Origin: Mycolicibacterium neoaurum ATCC 25795
Lineage (GTDB): Bacteria; Actinomycetota; Actinomycetes; Mycobacteriales; Mycobacteriaceae
DNA: 64,000 nt
Assembly (NCBI RefSeq): GCF_000691525.1
Contig: NZ_JMDW01000016.1
Span: forward strand, 113,872 to 177,871
Reading direction: 5' to 3'
Of the stretch, positions 53,941 to 64,000 are shown piece after piece (position 1 is the stretch's first letter; each line of letters begins with the position of its first letter). The translations under genes were made by a program, and so were the position numbers. A model generated the notes under the pieces. That model saw only the letters and a list, made by a program, of their open reading frames with translations, did no database searches and was not told the DNA's origin.

Positions 53941-55014
53941 ATGCCAAACACCCCCTATCGGGTCGTCCAGTGGACGACGGGAAATGTCGGTAAGAGCTCG
54001 GTGCAGGCGCTGCACGCCAACCCCAATTACGAGCTCGTAGGGCTCTACGCCTGGTCGCCGGACAAGGTCGGTCGGGATGCCGGCGAGCTGGTCGGGATCG
54101 ACCCGATCGGCGTCGCGGCGACCGACGACGTCGATGCGTTGCTGGCGCTCGAACCCGACTGCGTCGTATACAACCCGATGTGGATCGACATCGATGAACT
54201 GGTCCGAATCCTCTCGGCCGGTGTCAATATCGTCGCCTCGGCATCCTTCATCACCGGCCACAACCTCGGCGAGGGCCGGGCGCGTCTGCAGGAAGCCTGC
54301 CGCAAGGGTGGATCCACCCTGTTCGGTTCCGGGGTGAGTCCCGGATTCGCCGAGCTGCTGGCGATCGTCGCCGCGGCGGCCTGCGACCGGATCGACAAGA
54401 TCACCATCTCCGAGACCGCGGACACCACGCTCTATGACTCCCCGGCCACCGAACGACCCGTCGGGTTCGGGGTGGCGATCGACGATCCCGCGTTGCAGCC
54501 GATGGCAGCCGAAGGCACCGCCGTTTTCGCCGAGGCGGTGCAGCTGGTCGCCGACGCCATCGGCATCGAACTCGACGAGATCAGGTGTGTGCCCGAGTAT
54601 GCCGAGACGACCGAGGACCTGCCGATGGCCTCGTGGACCATCCCGGCCGGTCACGTCGCCGGTGTCGCCGCGAGTTGGCAGGGCATCGTCGGGGGCAGGG
54701 TCGTCATCGACGTCAACGTCCGGTGGAAGAAAGGTCAGGCGCTCAAGCCCGACTGGCAGATCGACGGGGACGGCTGGAAGATCACCGTCGAGGGCAGGCC
54801 GACGGTCAACATGCAGGTCGGGTTCCTGCCGCCGCCGGACATGATCGCCTCGGCCAAGACGCTCGACGACTTCTTCGTGCTCGGCCACATCATGACGGCG
54901 ATGCCGCCCATCCATGCCATCGCCGCCGTGGTCGAAGCCGACCCGGGCATCGTCACCTATGCCGACCTTCCTCTCACCTTGCCGCGCGGCATCGTGTCGC
55001 CCACAGGGGGCTGA
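53941..55014 (+). CDS. DHDPR-like NAD(P)H-dependent amine/amino-acid dehydrogenase
   Basis: 357 residues from ATG 53941 (the frame opens at 53710 but over the TetR gene). Rossmann loop WTTGNVGKSSVQAL and PMWIDIDELVRIL, the pattern of the dihydrodipicolinate-reductase-like group that includes 2,4-diaminopentanoate dehydrogenase. Probably deaminates or reduces an amino acid or acyl compound. Divergent TetR suggests induction. Confidence 0.75.
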   Translation: MPNTPYRVVQWTTGNVGKSSVQALHANPNYELVGLYAWSPDKVGRDAGELVGIDPIGVAATDDVDALLALEPDCVVYNPMWIDIDELVRILSAGVNIVASASFITGHNLGEGRARLQEACRKGGSTLFGSGVSPGFAELLAIVAAAACDRIDKITISETADTTLYDSPATERPVGFGVAIDDPALQPMAAEGTAVFAEAVQLVADAIGIELDEIRCVPEYAETTEDLPMASWTIPAGHVAGVAASWQGIVGGRVVIDVNVRWKKGQALKPDWQIDGDGWKITVEGRPTVNMQVGFLPPPDMIASAKTLDDFFVLGHIMTAMPPIHAIAAVVEADPGIVTYADLPLTLPRGIVSPTGG

Positions 55015-55048
55015 CCTCCACGCTTGCCGATCAGGCCACCCGCCTCTA

Positions 55049-55070
55049 AGGTTTCGGCTTACCGAAACCT
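55049..55070. promoter_or_regulatory. 22-bp palindrome before the Mn-type ABC transporter; predicted metal-regulator operator
   Basis: Perfect 9-bp arms AGGTTTCGG/CCGAAACCT with spacer CTTA, 33 nt before the transporter start. Size and place fit a DtxR/MntR-type operator that shuts the importer off when metal is sufficient. Confidence 0.65.
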
Positions 55071-55103
55071 GGGAATCGATTCGGCGAAATGAGAGGCATC
55101 GTG

Positions 55104-56024
55104 ATGCGGCGTTCGTGGGTCCTCCCCGGCGCGGTGGCCATGGCCGCCGCCATGCTGACGGCGGCCTGCACGGCCGGAACGGACTCCCAGTCGACGGGAC
55201 GTCCCACGGTGCTCACCACCTTCACGGTGCTGGCCGATATTGCGGCCAACGTGGCCGGCGAGCACCTGACCGTCGAGTCGATCACCAAACCCGGCGCGGA
55301 GATCCATGGCTATGAACCGACGCCCGGTGACATCAAGAAGGCGGCCAGGGCAGATCTGATCCTGGACAATGGCCTGAATCTGGAGGCCTGGTTCGCCAAG
55401 TTCGTCGACGGTATCGACGTCCCGCACGTGGTGGTCAGCGAGGGGGTGGAGCCGGTCGACATCGCCGATGACGCGTACGCCGGAATGCCGAATCCGCATG
55501 CGTGGATGTCACCGCTGAACGTCCAGAAGTACGCCGACAACATGGCGGAGGCCTTCGCCACACTCGATCCCGCGCACGCCGAGGACTACCGGGCCAACGC
55601 CGCCTCCTACCGTGGTCGACTCCAGCAGGTGCACGACGAGCTGGTCACCGAACTCGAATCACTTCCCGCCGGTGAGCGCGCGCTGGTGACCTGCGAGGGC
55701 GCCTTCTCCTATCTGGCCCGCGATGCGGGCCTGACGGAGAAGTACATCTGGGCGGTCAATGCCGAACAACAGGCCACTCCGCAACAGATCGCGTCGGCCA
55801 TCGACTTCGTCAGGACCAACAACGTGCCCGCCGTGTTCTGCGAGTCGACGGTGTCCGACGCCGCCATGCAGCGGGTCGTCGAGGCCACCGGTACGACCTT
55901 CGGCGGCGTGCTCTACGTCGACTCGCTCTCAACGGCCGACGGACCGGTCCCCACCTATCTCGATCTGATCCGGCATGACGCCGACACCATCGCGAATGCG
56001 CTGACCGCCAACCGGGTCCCGTGA
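55104..56024 (+). CDS. Metal-binding lipoprotein of an Mn/Zn-type ABC importer
   Basis: 306 residues. Lipobox LTAAC with lipid cysteine C22. Metal ligands H68, H132, E198 and D273 are in the H-H-E-D set of Mn-binding cluster A-I proteins; there is no His-rich loop as in Zn-binding forms, so Mn(II) is more likely. AGAGG precedes ATG 55104; ATG 55089 is less good. Stop overlaps the ATPase by 4 nt. Confidence 0.85.
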   Translation: MRRSWVLPGAVAMAAAMLTAACTAGTDSQSTGRPTVLTTFTVLADIAANVAGEHLTVESITKPGAEIHGYEPTPGDIKKAARADLILDNGLNLEAWFAKFVDGIDVPHVVVSEGVEPVDIADDAYAGMPNPHAWMSPLNVQKYADNMAEAFATLDPAHAEDYRANAASYRGRLQQVHDELVTELESLPAGERALVTCEGAFSYLARDAGLTEKYIWAVNAEQQATPQQIASAIDFVRTNNVPAVFCESTVSDAAMQRVVEATGTTFGGVLYVDSLSTADGPVPTYLDLIRHDADTIANALTANRVP

Positions 56025-56761
56025 TGATCCCCGCGCTGGAGGTGGACTCGATCACGGTGCGCTACGGCCCCGTCCTGGCCCTCAGGGATGCCACGGTGAC
56101 CATCGAACCAGGGCGCGTGTGCGGTCTGGTCGGGATGAACGGATCCGGAAAGTCCACGCTGTTCAAAGCCATCATGGGCCTGGTGCGCCCGGACGGCGGC
56201 GCGGTGCGGATCTTCGGGCAGGATCCGGCGCGCGCCCGAAAGACGGGCGTGGTCGGGTACATGCCGCAGAGCGAGGCCATCGACTGGGCCTTCCCGTTAT
56301 CGGTCCACGATGTCGTCATGACCGGTCGGTACGGGCGGATGGGCCCGACCAGACGAGCGCGCGCCGCGGACAAACGGGCCGTCGAACAGGCTTTGGAGCG
56401 CGTCGAACTCGGCGAGTACCGCCATCGCCAGATCGGGCAGCTGTCCGGCGGCCAGCGCAAGCGGGCCTTCCTGGCGCGGTGTATCGCTCAGGAGGCCGAA
56501 TTGCTGTTACTGGACGAACCTTTCGCCGGCGTGGATAACCGCAGCGAAGCGACCATCAGCGCCCTGCTGCGCAGCCTTGCCGACAGTGGTGTCACCATCC
56601 TGGTGTCCACACACGACCTCCGGGCACTACCCGATCTCGCCGACGAGGCCGTGCTGCTGATGAACACCGTGCTCCTGCACGATCGTCCCGATGTGGTGTT
56701 GCAACCTCAGAATCTAGCGCGCGCCTTCGGGCTCGGCGCGAACGATGCGGATGCCCGATGA
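56021..56761 (+). CDS. ATPase of Mn/Zn-type ABC importer
   Basis: 246 residues. Walker A GMNGSGKST, signature LSGGQRKR, Walker B LLLLDEPF, H-loop STHD. Energises uptake through the permease encoded next. 4-nt overlaps with both neighbours. Confidence 0.9.
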   Translation: MMIPALEVDSITVRYGPVLALRDATVTIEPGRVCGLVGMNGSGKSTLFKAIMGLVRPDGGAVRIFGQDPARARKTGVVGYMPQSEAIDWAFPLSVHDVVMTGRYGRMGPTRRARAADKRAVEQALERVELGEYRHRQIGQLSGGQRKRAFLARCIAQEAELLLLDEPFAGVDNRSEATISALLRSLADSGVTILVSTHDLRALPDLADEAVLLMNTVLLHDRPDVVLQPQNLARAFGLGANDADAR

Positions 56762-57609
56762 GCGTCCTCGATTTCCTCGCCGAGCCGCTGCACCTGGAGT
56801 TCATGGTGCGGGCCATCGCGACAACGTTGATCGCCTCGGTCGTCTGCGCCACCCTCTCGTGTTGGCTGGTGTTGATCGGCTGGTCGCTGATGGGCGACGC
56901 GGTCTCGCATGCGGTGCTGCCCGGGGTGGTGCTCGCCTACATCGTCGGTGCCCCATTCGCCCTGGGCGCCATCGTTTTCGGGTTCGCTGCGGTGGCACTC
57001 ATCGGCGTGGTGCGAGATACCAGCCGCACCAAGGAAGATGCCGCCATAGGTGTGGTCTTCACCACGCTGTTCGCGTCGGGATTGGTCCTCATCTCGATCA
57101 CCCCGAGCCAGATCGACTTGAACCACATCATTTTCGGCAATCTGCTCGGGGTATCCCGATCCGATCTCCTGCAGGTCGCGGTGCTCGGCGCGATCGTACT
57201 CGCAGTGCTGGTCATCAAGCGTCGGGATTTCACGCTGTACGCCTTCGACCCGAGCCACGCCCACGCGGTCGGCATCAGCCCCAGGGTGCTCAGTGCGGCT
57301 CTGCTGGGGTTGCTCGCGTTGACATCGGTCGTCGCACTGCAGGCGGTCGGCGTCGTGCTGGTGGTGGCGCTGCTGATCACTCCCGGCGCGACCGCATACC
57401 TTTTGACAGATCGGTTCGGTCGGATGCTGGTGATCGCCCCGGCGGTCGCGTCCGGTAGTGCGTTGATCGGCCTGTACGCCAGCTACTACCTCGACACCGC
57501 TTCCGGGCCCATGGTGGTGCTCGTCAATGGGGTCGCCTTCGCGATGGCCTATCTGTTCGGTCCTCGGCACGGTCTGTTGGCGACGCGATTGCGTTCCACC
57601 GCAGGCTGA
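56758..57609 (+). CDS. Permease of Mn/Zn-type ABC importer
   Basis: 283 residues, about 8-9 hydrophobic segments, ABC-3 type (MGDAVSHAVLPGVVLAYIVGAPF; ALQAVGVVLVVALLITPGA). Forms the membrane channel for metal delivered by the lipoprotein. Convergent with the phosphatase gene, which ends 6 nt away. Confidence 0.9.
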   Translation: MSVLDFLAEPLHLEFMVRAIATTLIASVVCATLSCWLVLIGWSLMGDAVSHAVLPGVVLAYIVGAPFALGAIVFGFAAVALIGVVRDTSRTKEDAAIGVVFTTLFASGLVLISITPSQIDLNHIIFGNLLGVSRSDLLQVAVLGAIVLAVLVIKRRDFTLYAFDPSHAHAVGISPRVLSAALLGLLALTSVVALQAVGVVLVVALLITPGATAYLLTDRFGRMLVIAPAVASGSALIGLYASYYLDTASGPMVVLVNGVAFAMAYLFGPRHGLLATRLRSTAG

Positions 57610-57615
57610 TCCGGG

Positions 57616-58782
57616 TCACGTAAGCGGGTCTGGCACGCCCAGCGCCAACACCGCGACATCGTCGTCGACCCCCGATCCCAGTTCGGCCAGCAGACCGCGG
57701 ATGGCGCCGACGATCTCGGCGGGACGGGTCGGTGTGTGCATGGCGGCGAAGCGCAGCAGCGCCTTACCGTCGTCATCGAAGCGTTCGGTTCCCGGCCCGA
57801 CACGTGCGTCCGGTAGGCCGTCGGTGTACATGACCAGGGTGTCCCCGGGTTCGAGATGCATTCGCACAGAGAGAAAATGCGGATCCTCGATCAATCCGAC
57901 GGCCTGACCGCCGACGGTGTCGACGTAGTAGGCATGACCGTCTGCGCCGAGCAGCAGCGGCGGCGGGTGCCCGGCACTGGCGAGGTCGACATCGAAGCCC
58001 GAGCCGCGGCGCGTCAGGTTGCCGTAGACCACCGTGCACATCCGGTGCGCGGCCACCTCGAGCCGCTGTCGGAGCACGGTGTTGAGGTTGTGCAGGACTT
58101 GGTGGGGATCGGCGTCGAACACCGCAGCCGAACGCAGCACGTAGCGGGTCAATCCGGTGATCACGGCGGCGTCGACCCCCTTACCCGAGACATCGCCGAG
58201 GAAGAACCCCCAGGTATCGGCGGACAGCGGAAACAGGTCGTAGAAATCACCCCCGACGTCTTCGTCGGCGGCGGCATGGAAGTGGTCTGCAGCGTGCAGC
58301 CCTGCGGGCGGCGACAACAGCGGTGGGCGCAACGAGCGGCGAAGGGTGTCGGCAAAGGATCGCGCCCGTTCCCGTTCCTGCTCGGCGCGGCGCCGTTGCT
58401 CGAGCAGCTCGCGCTCATATGCCCGTCGGTCGCTGGCGTCCACTGCGGTGACACGCCACAGCCCGGGATGGGTGCCGGAGGCGGGTTTGACGTTGGCGGT
58501 GAGGAACATCGGCAGCCGCGATCCATCGGCAGCACGCAGATCGACGGTCACCCCGTCCAGAGCTCCTGTCATCCGCAGCATCGGAACGAAATGTGTCTCG
58601 TAGTGAATGCGGCCGCCCACCGTGAGCAGTTCGGCGAAGAACCGATCTCGCAGCGACTCCTGCGGATAGCCCAACCAACCGGCAAAGGTGGCATTCGCCG
58701 CGACGATGCGGCCATCCGTCGTCAGCAGCACATGCCCGGATGGCGAATCGTCCCAGAAGTCCGCCGGGTCCGGCTCGGTCAT
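57616..58782 (-). CDS. RsbP-like PAS-SpoIIE serine phosphatase
   Basis: 388 residues: PAS domain (about 10-120, SPSGHVLLTTDGRIVAANATFAGWLGY), coiled coil (about 121-155, RRAYERELLEQRRRAEQERERA), SpoIIE/PP2C domain (about 165-385) with VGGDFYDLF, GDVSGKG and DDDVAVLAL supplying the metal-binding aspartates. It would dephosphorylate an anti-anti-sigma factor and so free a sigma factor. Its start overlaps the stop of an RsbQ-like gene by 4 nt, as in the RsbQ-RsbP pair of Bacillus. Confidence 0.85.
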   Translation of the reverse strand: MTEPDPADFWDDSPSGHVLLTTDGRIVAANATFAGWLGYPQESLRDRFFAELLTVGGRIHYETHFVPMLRMTGALDGVTVDLRAADGSRLPMFLTANVKPASGTHPGLWRVTAVDASDRRAYERELLEQRRRAEQERERARSFADTLRRSLRPPLLSPPAGLHAADHFHAAADEDVGGDFYDLFPLSADTWGFFLGDVSGKGVDAAVITGLTRYVLRSAAVFDADPHQVLHNLNTVLRQRLEVAAHRMCTVVYGNLTRRGSGFDVDLASAGHPPPLLLGADGHAYYVDTVGGQAVGLIEDPHFLSVRMHLEPGDTLVMYTDGLPDARVGPGTERFDDDGKALLRFAAMHTPTRPAEIVGAIRGLLAELGSGVDDDVAVLALGVPDPLT

Positions 58783-59579
58783 GTCCGGATGGCGAAGTCC
58801 GCTATGGCAGCTGCGGTCTCCGTGGGTGCGCTGACGTGCGGGCAGTGGCCGATCGCGTCGAGGGTGACCAGCGTGCTGTTGGGCACGTGGCGGTGCACAT
58901 ACGCGCCCACCTCACGCGGCGCGATGACATCCTGCGAGCACTCGAGCACCAGCGTCGGCACCGGGATCTTTGCCAGATCGGAGCGATTGTCCGAGAGGAA
59001 GGTTGCGCGCGCGAACACCCGGGCCCGTTCCGGGTCCGTGCGGCAGAAGGCCGCCTCGAGTTTGTCGTGCAGATCGGGGCGGTCGGGATTGCCCATGATG
59101 ACCGGCGCCATCGAATGGGACCAGCCCAGGTAGTTGGCATCCATCGATTCCAGGAGCTCGTCGATGTCATCGGGGGAGAAACCGCCCCGATAGTCACCGT
59201 CGTCGATATAGCGGGGCGACGGTGTCACCATGACCAGCTTGGCGAACCGATCGGGCCGGTCGATGATTGCCAGCGCCCCGATCATGGCGGCCACCGAATG
59301 CCCGACGAAGATCACCTCGGTGAGGTCGAGCTCATCGACGATGTCGAGCACATCGTCGGCATAACCGGACAGCTGCGCGTACCGCGCCGGGTCCCAGGCC
59401 GTCGGGTCCGAGGCGCCGGCGCCGACATGGTCGAACAGCACTATCCGGAACTGCGAGCGCAACCCTTCGACGACTGGCCGCCACAGATTCTGGTCACATC
59501 CGAACCCATGCGCCAGAAGCAGCACCGGCGCATCGGCACGGCCGAGCTCGGTGATGTTGTTCCGTACGCGCGCGCCCAT
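58779..59579 (-). CDS. RsbQ-like alpha/beta-hydrolase (energy-stress signal partner)
   Basis: 266 residues. Triad S95 (GHSVAAM), D217 (CSQDVIAP) and H245 (IGHCPH) matches B. subtilis RsbQ in position (S96, D219, H247) and in context (RRPxLFxHLVMVxPSPxY; FCxTDPxxARxFAxAxFxSDxRxDL; AxGHCPHxSxP). RsbQ makes or delivers a small hydrophobic ligand to the PAS domain of RsbP. Coupled here to a PAS-SpoIIE gene by ATGA. Very confident of the pair. Confidence 0.9.
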   Translation of the reverse strand: MGARVRNNITELGRADAPVLLLAHGFGCDQNLWRPVVEGLRSQFRIVLFDHVGAGASDPTAWDPARYAQLSGYADDVLDIVDELDLTEVIFVGHSVAAMIGALAIIDRPDRFAKLVMVTPSPRYIDDGDYRGGFSPDDIDELLESMDANYLGWSHSMAPVIMGNPDRPDLHDKLEAAFCRTDPERARVFARATFLSDNRSDLAKIPVPTLVLECSQDVIAPREVGAYVHRHVPNSTLVTLDAIGHCPHVSAPTETAAAIADFAIRT

Positions 59580-59607
59580 GATCGCTCAGCATAGGGCGCG
59601 CCAGGAA

Positions 59608-61758
<2,151 letters not shown>

Positions 61759-62054
61759 GGGGTTCCTTCTCTGTCGAACTCTGTCGGACACATCGCGCCG
61801 TTCGGCTTCGCTGACGAACGAGCGCGTGACTCCGGAGCACGGGAGTACCCGTTGACGGCCGTGTCTATTCTGCGAGTTCCATCACGACCGGTACGGACCC
61901 CATTCGCGCATCGCCGCGTCGTCACCCAACCCTGCATCATCGGCTCTGGTTGCGCCACCTGCTTCGTGGCGACGGAATCCCGATCATGCCCGAAGGTGCT
62001 GTGCAGAAACAGGATTGATGGCGCACGCAGCACGAATATGTCTACTCTGACACA
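61759..62054. promoter_or_regulatory. Divergent intergenic region between glgX and the FGE gene
   Basis: 296 nt without a gene I can support. Contains several short GC-rich dyads (for example CGTTCGGCTTCGCTGACGAACG at about 61798) but no clear promoter boxes or long palindrome. It must hold the start signals of both flanking genes. Confidence 0.4.
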
Positions 62055-62933
62055 ATGCTGACCGAACTGGTCTCCCTCCCGGGTGGCGCCTACCGAATGG
62101 GGTCGACCGCCTTCTATCCCGAGGAGGCCCCGGTTCACACCGTGACCGTCGAGCCTTTCCAGATCGAACGACATCCGGTGACCAATGCGCAATTCGCCGA
62201 GTTCGTCTCCGCCACCGGGTATCTCACGGTGGCCGAGCGTCCCCTGGAGCCGGCCGATTTCCCGGGTGTTCCGGCGACCGACCTGGTCCCCGGCGCCCTC
62301 GTTTTCCGGCCGACGGGCGGTCCGGTGAACCTTTCGGACTGGCGGCAGTGGTGGGTCTGGGAACCCGGCGCGTGCTGGCGGAGACCTTTCGGCGGCGACT
62401 CGTCTCATGCCGACCGTCCGGATCACCCCGTGGTACAGGTCGCCTACCCCGACGCTGCCGCATACGCTGCCTGGGCAGGCCGCCGTCTGCCCAGTGAATC
62501 ACAGTGGGAGTATGCGGCGCGAGCCGGTTCCGACACCACCTATGCATGGGGTGATCAGGTGTGCCCGGACGGGCGATTGATGGCCAATACCTGGCAGGGG
62601 CGATTCCCGTATCAAAACGACGGTGCGCTGGGCTGGTCGGGCACCTCGCCGGTGGGCGCGTTCCCGCCGAATGATTTCGGTCTCGTCGACATGATCGGCA
62701 ACGTATGGGAGTGGACCACGACTCGCTTCAGTCGACACCATCGCATCGACGGTGGCCCCGACAACGGCTGCTGCCCGCCGCCACCATCCGGTGACCCGAC
62801 TGTCAGCCAGACGCTCAAGGGCGGCTCGCACCTGTGCGCACCGGAGTATTGCCATCGCTATCGACCGGCGGCGCGCTCTGCTCAGTCCCAGGACAGCGCG
62901 ACCACCCATATCGGCTTTCGTTGTATAGCCTGA
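62055..62933 (+). CDS. Formylglycine-generating enzyme (SUMF1/FGE)
   Basis: 292 residues. The SUMF1 fold begins FQIERHPVTNAQFAEFV and has MIGNVWEWT. Redox cysteines C261 and C266 (CAPEYCHRYRPAAR) are both present, unlike EgtB-type relatives, so it should be a true copper-dependent FGE that oxidises a cysteine in CxPxR of sulfatases. M. tuberculosis Rv0712 is the counterpart. No sulfatase gene is in the window; it acts in trans. No good ribosome site seen. Confidence 0.9.
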   Translation: MLTELVSLPGGAYRMGSTAFYPEEAPVHTVTVEPFQIERHPVTNAQFAEFVSATGYLTVAERPLEPADFPGVPATDLVPGALVFRPTGGPVNLSDWRQWWVWEPGACWRRPFGGDSSHADRPDHPVVQVAYPDAAAYAAWAGRRLPSESQWEYAARAGSDTTYAWGDQVCPDGRLMANTWQGRFPYQNDGALGWSGTSPVGAFPPNDFGLVDMIGNVWEWTTTRFSRHHRIDGGPDNGCCPPPPSGDPTVSQTLKGGSHLCAPEYCHRYRPAARSAQSQDSATTHIGFRCIA

Positions 62934-62957
62934 CCGGTTGCCGTGGCGAAAAGTGTT

Positions 62958-63563
62958 TCACGACAGCGCCATCCATGCCCCGAGTCCGATCATCACCACC
63001 GCGATCACGATATCGAGCACGCGCCAGGTGGCCGGTTTCGCGAACAGGCCGGCCAGCTTGCGCGCCCCCAGTCCCAGACTCGTGAACCACACCGCGCTCG
63101 CGACGACGGCACCCGCGCCGAAAAGCCACCGCTGCTCGTGGTGTTCGTTGGCAAGGGATCCCAGCAGCACGACGGTGTCCAGGTAGACGTGCGGGTTGAG
63201 CCAGGTCAAGGCCGCGGCGGTGAGCAACACTTCGACGAGTCGGGTCGGGGTCTGTTCGGCCGGCGCCAACCCGCCCGGTCGTAGCGCGCGGCGTGCTGCC
63301 AGCAGGCCGTATCCGATGAGGAAGGCCGCCCCGCCGAGTTTGACGACGGTGACCGCGGTGGGGTGAGCGGTGATGAGCGCGCCGACGCCGGCGATGCCCG
63401 CGGCGATGAGGATCAGGTCCGACACCGTACACAGTGCGATGACCGGCACGACGTGCTCGCCGCGGATGCCCTGACGCAGCACGAACGCATTCTGCGCGCC
63501 GATGACAGCGATGAGCGCCATGGTGGTCAGGAAGCCGATGAACAGCGATGAAGCCATGGTCAC
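62958..63563 (-). CDS. LysE/ArgO-type basic amino-acid exporter
   Basis: 201 residues, six hydrophobic segments, GAQNAFVLRQG near the start and TWLNPHVYLDT, the LysE/ArgO signatures. Exports lysine or arginine. GTG 63563 or ATG 63557. The usual divergent LysG/ArgP regulator is absent: beyond the AT-rich upstream (63564-63635) there is IS-like DNA. Confidence 0.9.
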   Translation of the reverse strand: MTMASSLFIGFLTTMALIAVIGAQNAFVLRQGIRGEHVVPVIALCTVSDLILIAAGIAGVGALITAHPTAVTVVKLGGAAFLIGYGLLAARRALRPGGLAPAEQTPTRLVEVLLTAAALTWLNPHVYLDTVVLLGSLANEHHEQRWLFGAGAVVASAVWFTSLGLGARKLAGLFAKPATWRVLDIVIAVVMIGLGAWMALS

Positions 63564-63687
63564 GACGCTAAGCTCTTGCTGATATCCAGTACAGCTAATG
63601 ATTCTTACTTTAGTTAAGAAGTGCTTATGTACGCCGCTGCCCGCGTGCGCTGGAAGGCTTTATGGATTCCCTTGCGTCGGAACGTGG

Positions 63688-63846
63688 GATGTCCTGACGC
63701 TGACACCTTGCACACGAAGGTGCCATGTCTCAGGACATCGGTGACAGTTGTGGTGTCAGCGCTGCGGTGACGGTTGTGCAGGGGCGGAACCCGACCCGGC
63801 GCGTGGGCGGACGTTGCCGACGTGGATCTTGAGACATGACCTTGCG
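63688..63846. repeat. Nested inverted repeats near the IS-like right edge
   Basis: GATGTCCTGA (63688-63697) pairs with TCAGGACATC (63730-63739), and CACCTT (63704-63709) with AAGGTG (63717-63722), so the stretch is a possible cruciform. AAGGTGCCATGTCTCA (63717-63732) also has an imperfect inverted copy TGAGACATGACCTT (63830-63843). It looks like old or overlapping IS ends. Confidence 0.5.
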
Positions 63847-64000
63847 GCCAGGGGTTTCCAGGCGTACTATCGAACACAAGTTCGAATGCGCCGCGGTTCC
63901 CGATCCTCGGATTGTGATCTCTCAGGACATCGGTGACAGTTCTGTATCAGGACATCGGTGACAGTTGGTGTATCAGGACATCGGTGACGGTTTCCCGGTT
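63726..64000 (+). mobile_element. Probable left end of an IS481-type element with iterated repeats
   Basis: TCAGGACATCGGTGACAGTT occurs at 63730-63749, 63922-63941, 63947-63966 and with one change at 63973-63992. The last three copies repeat every 25-26 bp. The first begins within TGTCTCAGG, a typical IS terminal sequence starting with TG. No transposase start is inside the window; it would follow to the right. The ORF-like stretches here are not protein-like. Confidence 0.6.

Noticed and set aside
63748..63936. Short plus-strand frame in the right-edge repeats
   Set aside because: No ribosome site, runs through inverted repeats, low-complexity product.
63922..63992. Evenly spaced 20-bp repeats resembling a CRISPR array
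   Set aside because: Spacers would be only 5-6 bp and near-identical; the repeat also occurs as an inverted terminal-like sequence. Better explained as IS end repeats.

Overview
The window comes from a high-GC actinobacterium of the mycobacterial group, most likely a fast-growing environmental Mycobacterium/Mycolicibacterium. This rests on gene content: a six-gene mce operon, an FprB-type ferredoxin/NADP reductase, an F420-dependent oxidoreductase, a CYP136-like P450 next to its SDR partner, an Rv0309-like L,D-transpeptidase and an RMM-type microcompartment locus. Short overlaps and GTG starts are frequent. No rRNA, tRNA or CRISPR array was recognised. Both edges carry mobile DNA: the 3' end of an ISL3-type transposase at 2-394, and iterated repeats that look like the left end of an IS481-type element from about 63726 to the right edge.

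Region 0.5-9.2 kb looks like a regulon for breakdown of a hydrophobic, possibly steroid- or terpenoid-like compound. It holds a Baeyer-Villiger-type monooxygenase, an alcohol dehydrogenase, a KstR-like TetR repressor, FprB, a FadD19-like acyl-CoA synthetase, a CHK/APH-type kinase and a SnoaL-like protein. Two identical 14-bp palindromes flank the repressor start and face fprB; a one-mismatch copy lies before the SnoaL gene. Region 9.4-18.8 kb has an EXPERA (emopamil-binding-like) membrane protein divergent from mceABCDEF and a TetR gene. No yrbE permease genes precede this mce operon.

Region 19-24.1 kb is mixed: a membrane protein, a FAD monooxygenase with its TetR regulator, a LysE-type exporter preceded by an unlisted 36-codon ORF, and a MarR/epimerase pair with two strong operators at the MarR start codon.

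Region 24.2-33.6 kb is the centrepiece, a complete RMM-type bacterial microcompartment locus. It contains an APC importer (divergent), a class III aminotransferase-fold enzyme, a CoA-acylating aldehyde dehydrogenase with a C-terminal encapsulation-like helix, two permuted BMC-T shell proteins, BMC-H, BMC-P, an unknown 164-aa protein with a similar N-terminal helix, an amino-alcohol kinase-like APH protein, an SDR amino-alcohol dehydrogenase and a GntR/UTRA regulator. The same 15-bp GntR-type operator occurs at the divergent promoter and at the gntR start. The likely substrate is 1-amino-2-propanol.

Region 33.7-42.6 kb holds a MarR/TspO pair, a CYP136-like operon (unknown protein, SDR, P450) with a divergent TetR, and a TetR-glycosyltransferase-glucosamine-kinase-like-SIS operon. 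Region 42.7-47.3 kb is an amine oxidase, aldehyde dehydrogenase and permease set for polyamine or similar amine use. Region 47.3-55 kb has housekeeping and transport genes. Region 55-57.6 kb is a Mn-type ABC transporter behind a 22-bp palindrome. Region 57.6-59.6 kb is an RsbQ-RsbP energy-stress pair. The rest holds GlgX, a formylglycine-generating enzyme with both cysteines, a LysE/ArgO exporter and IS-like DNA.
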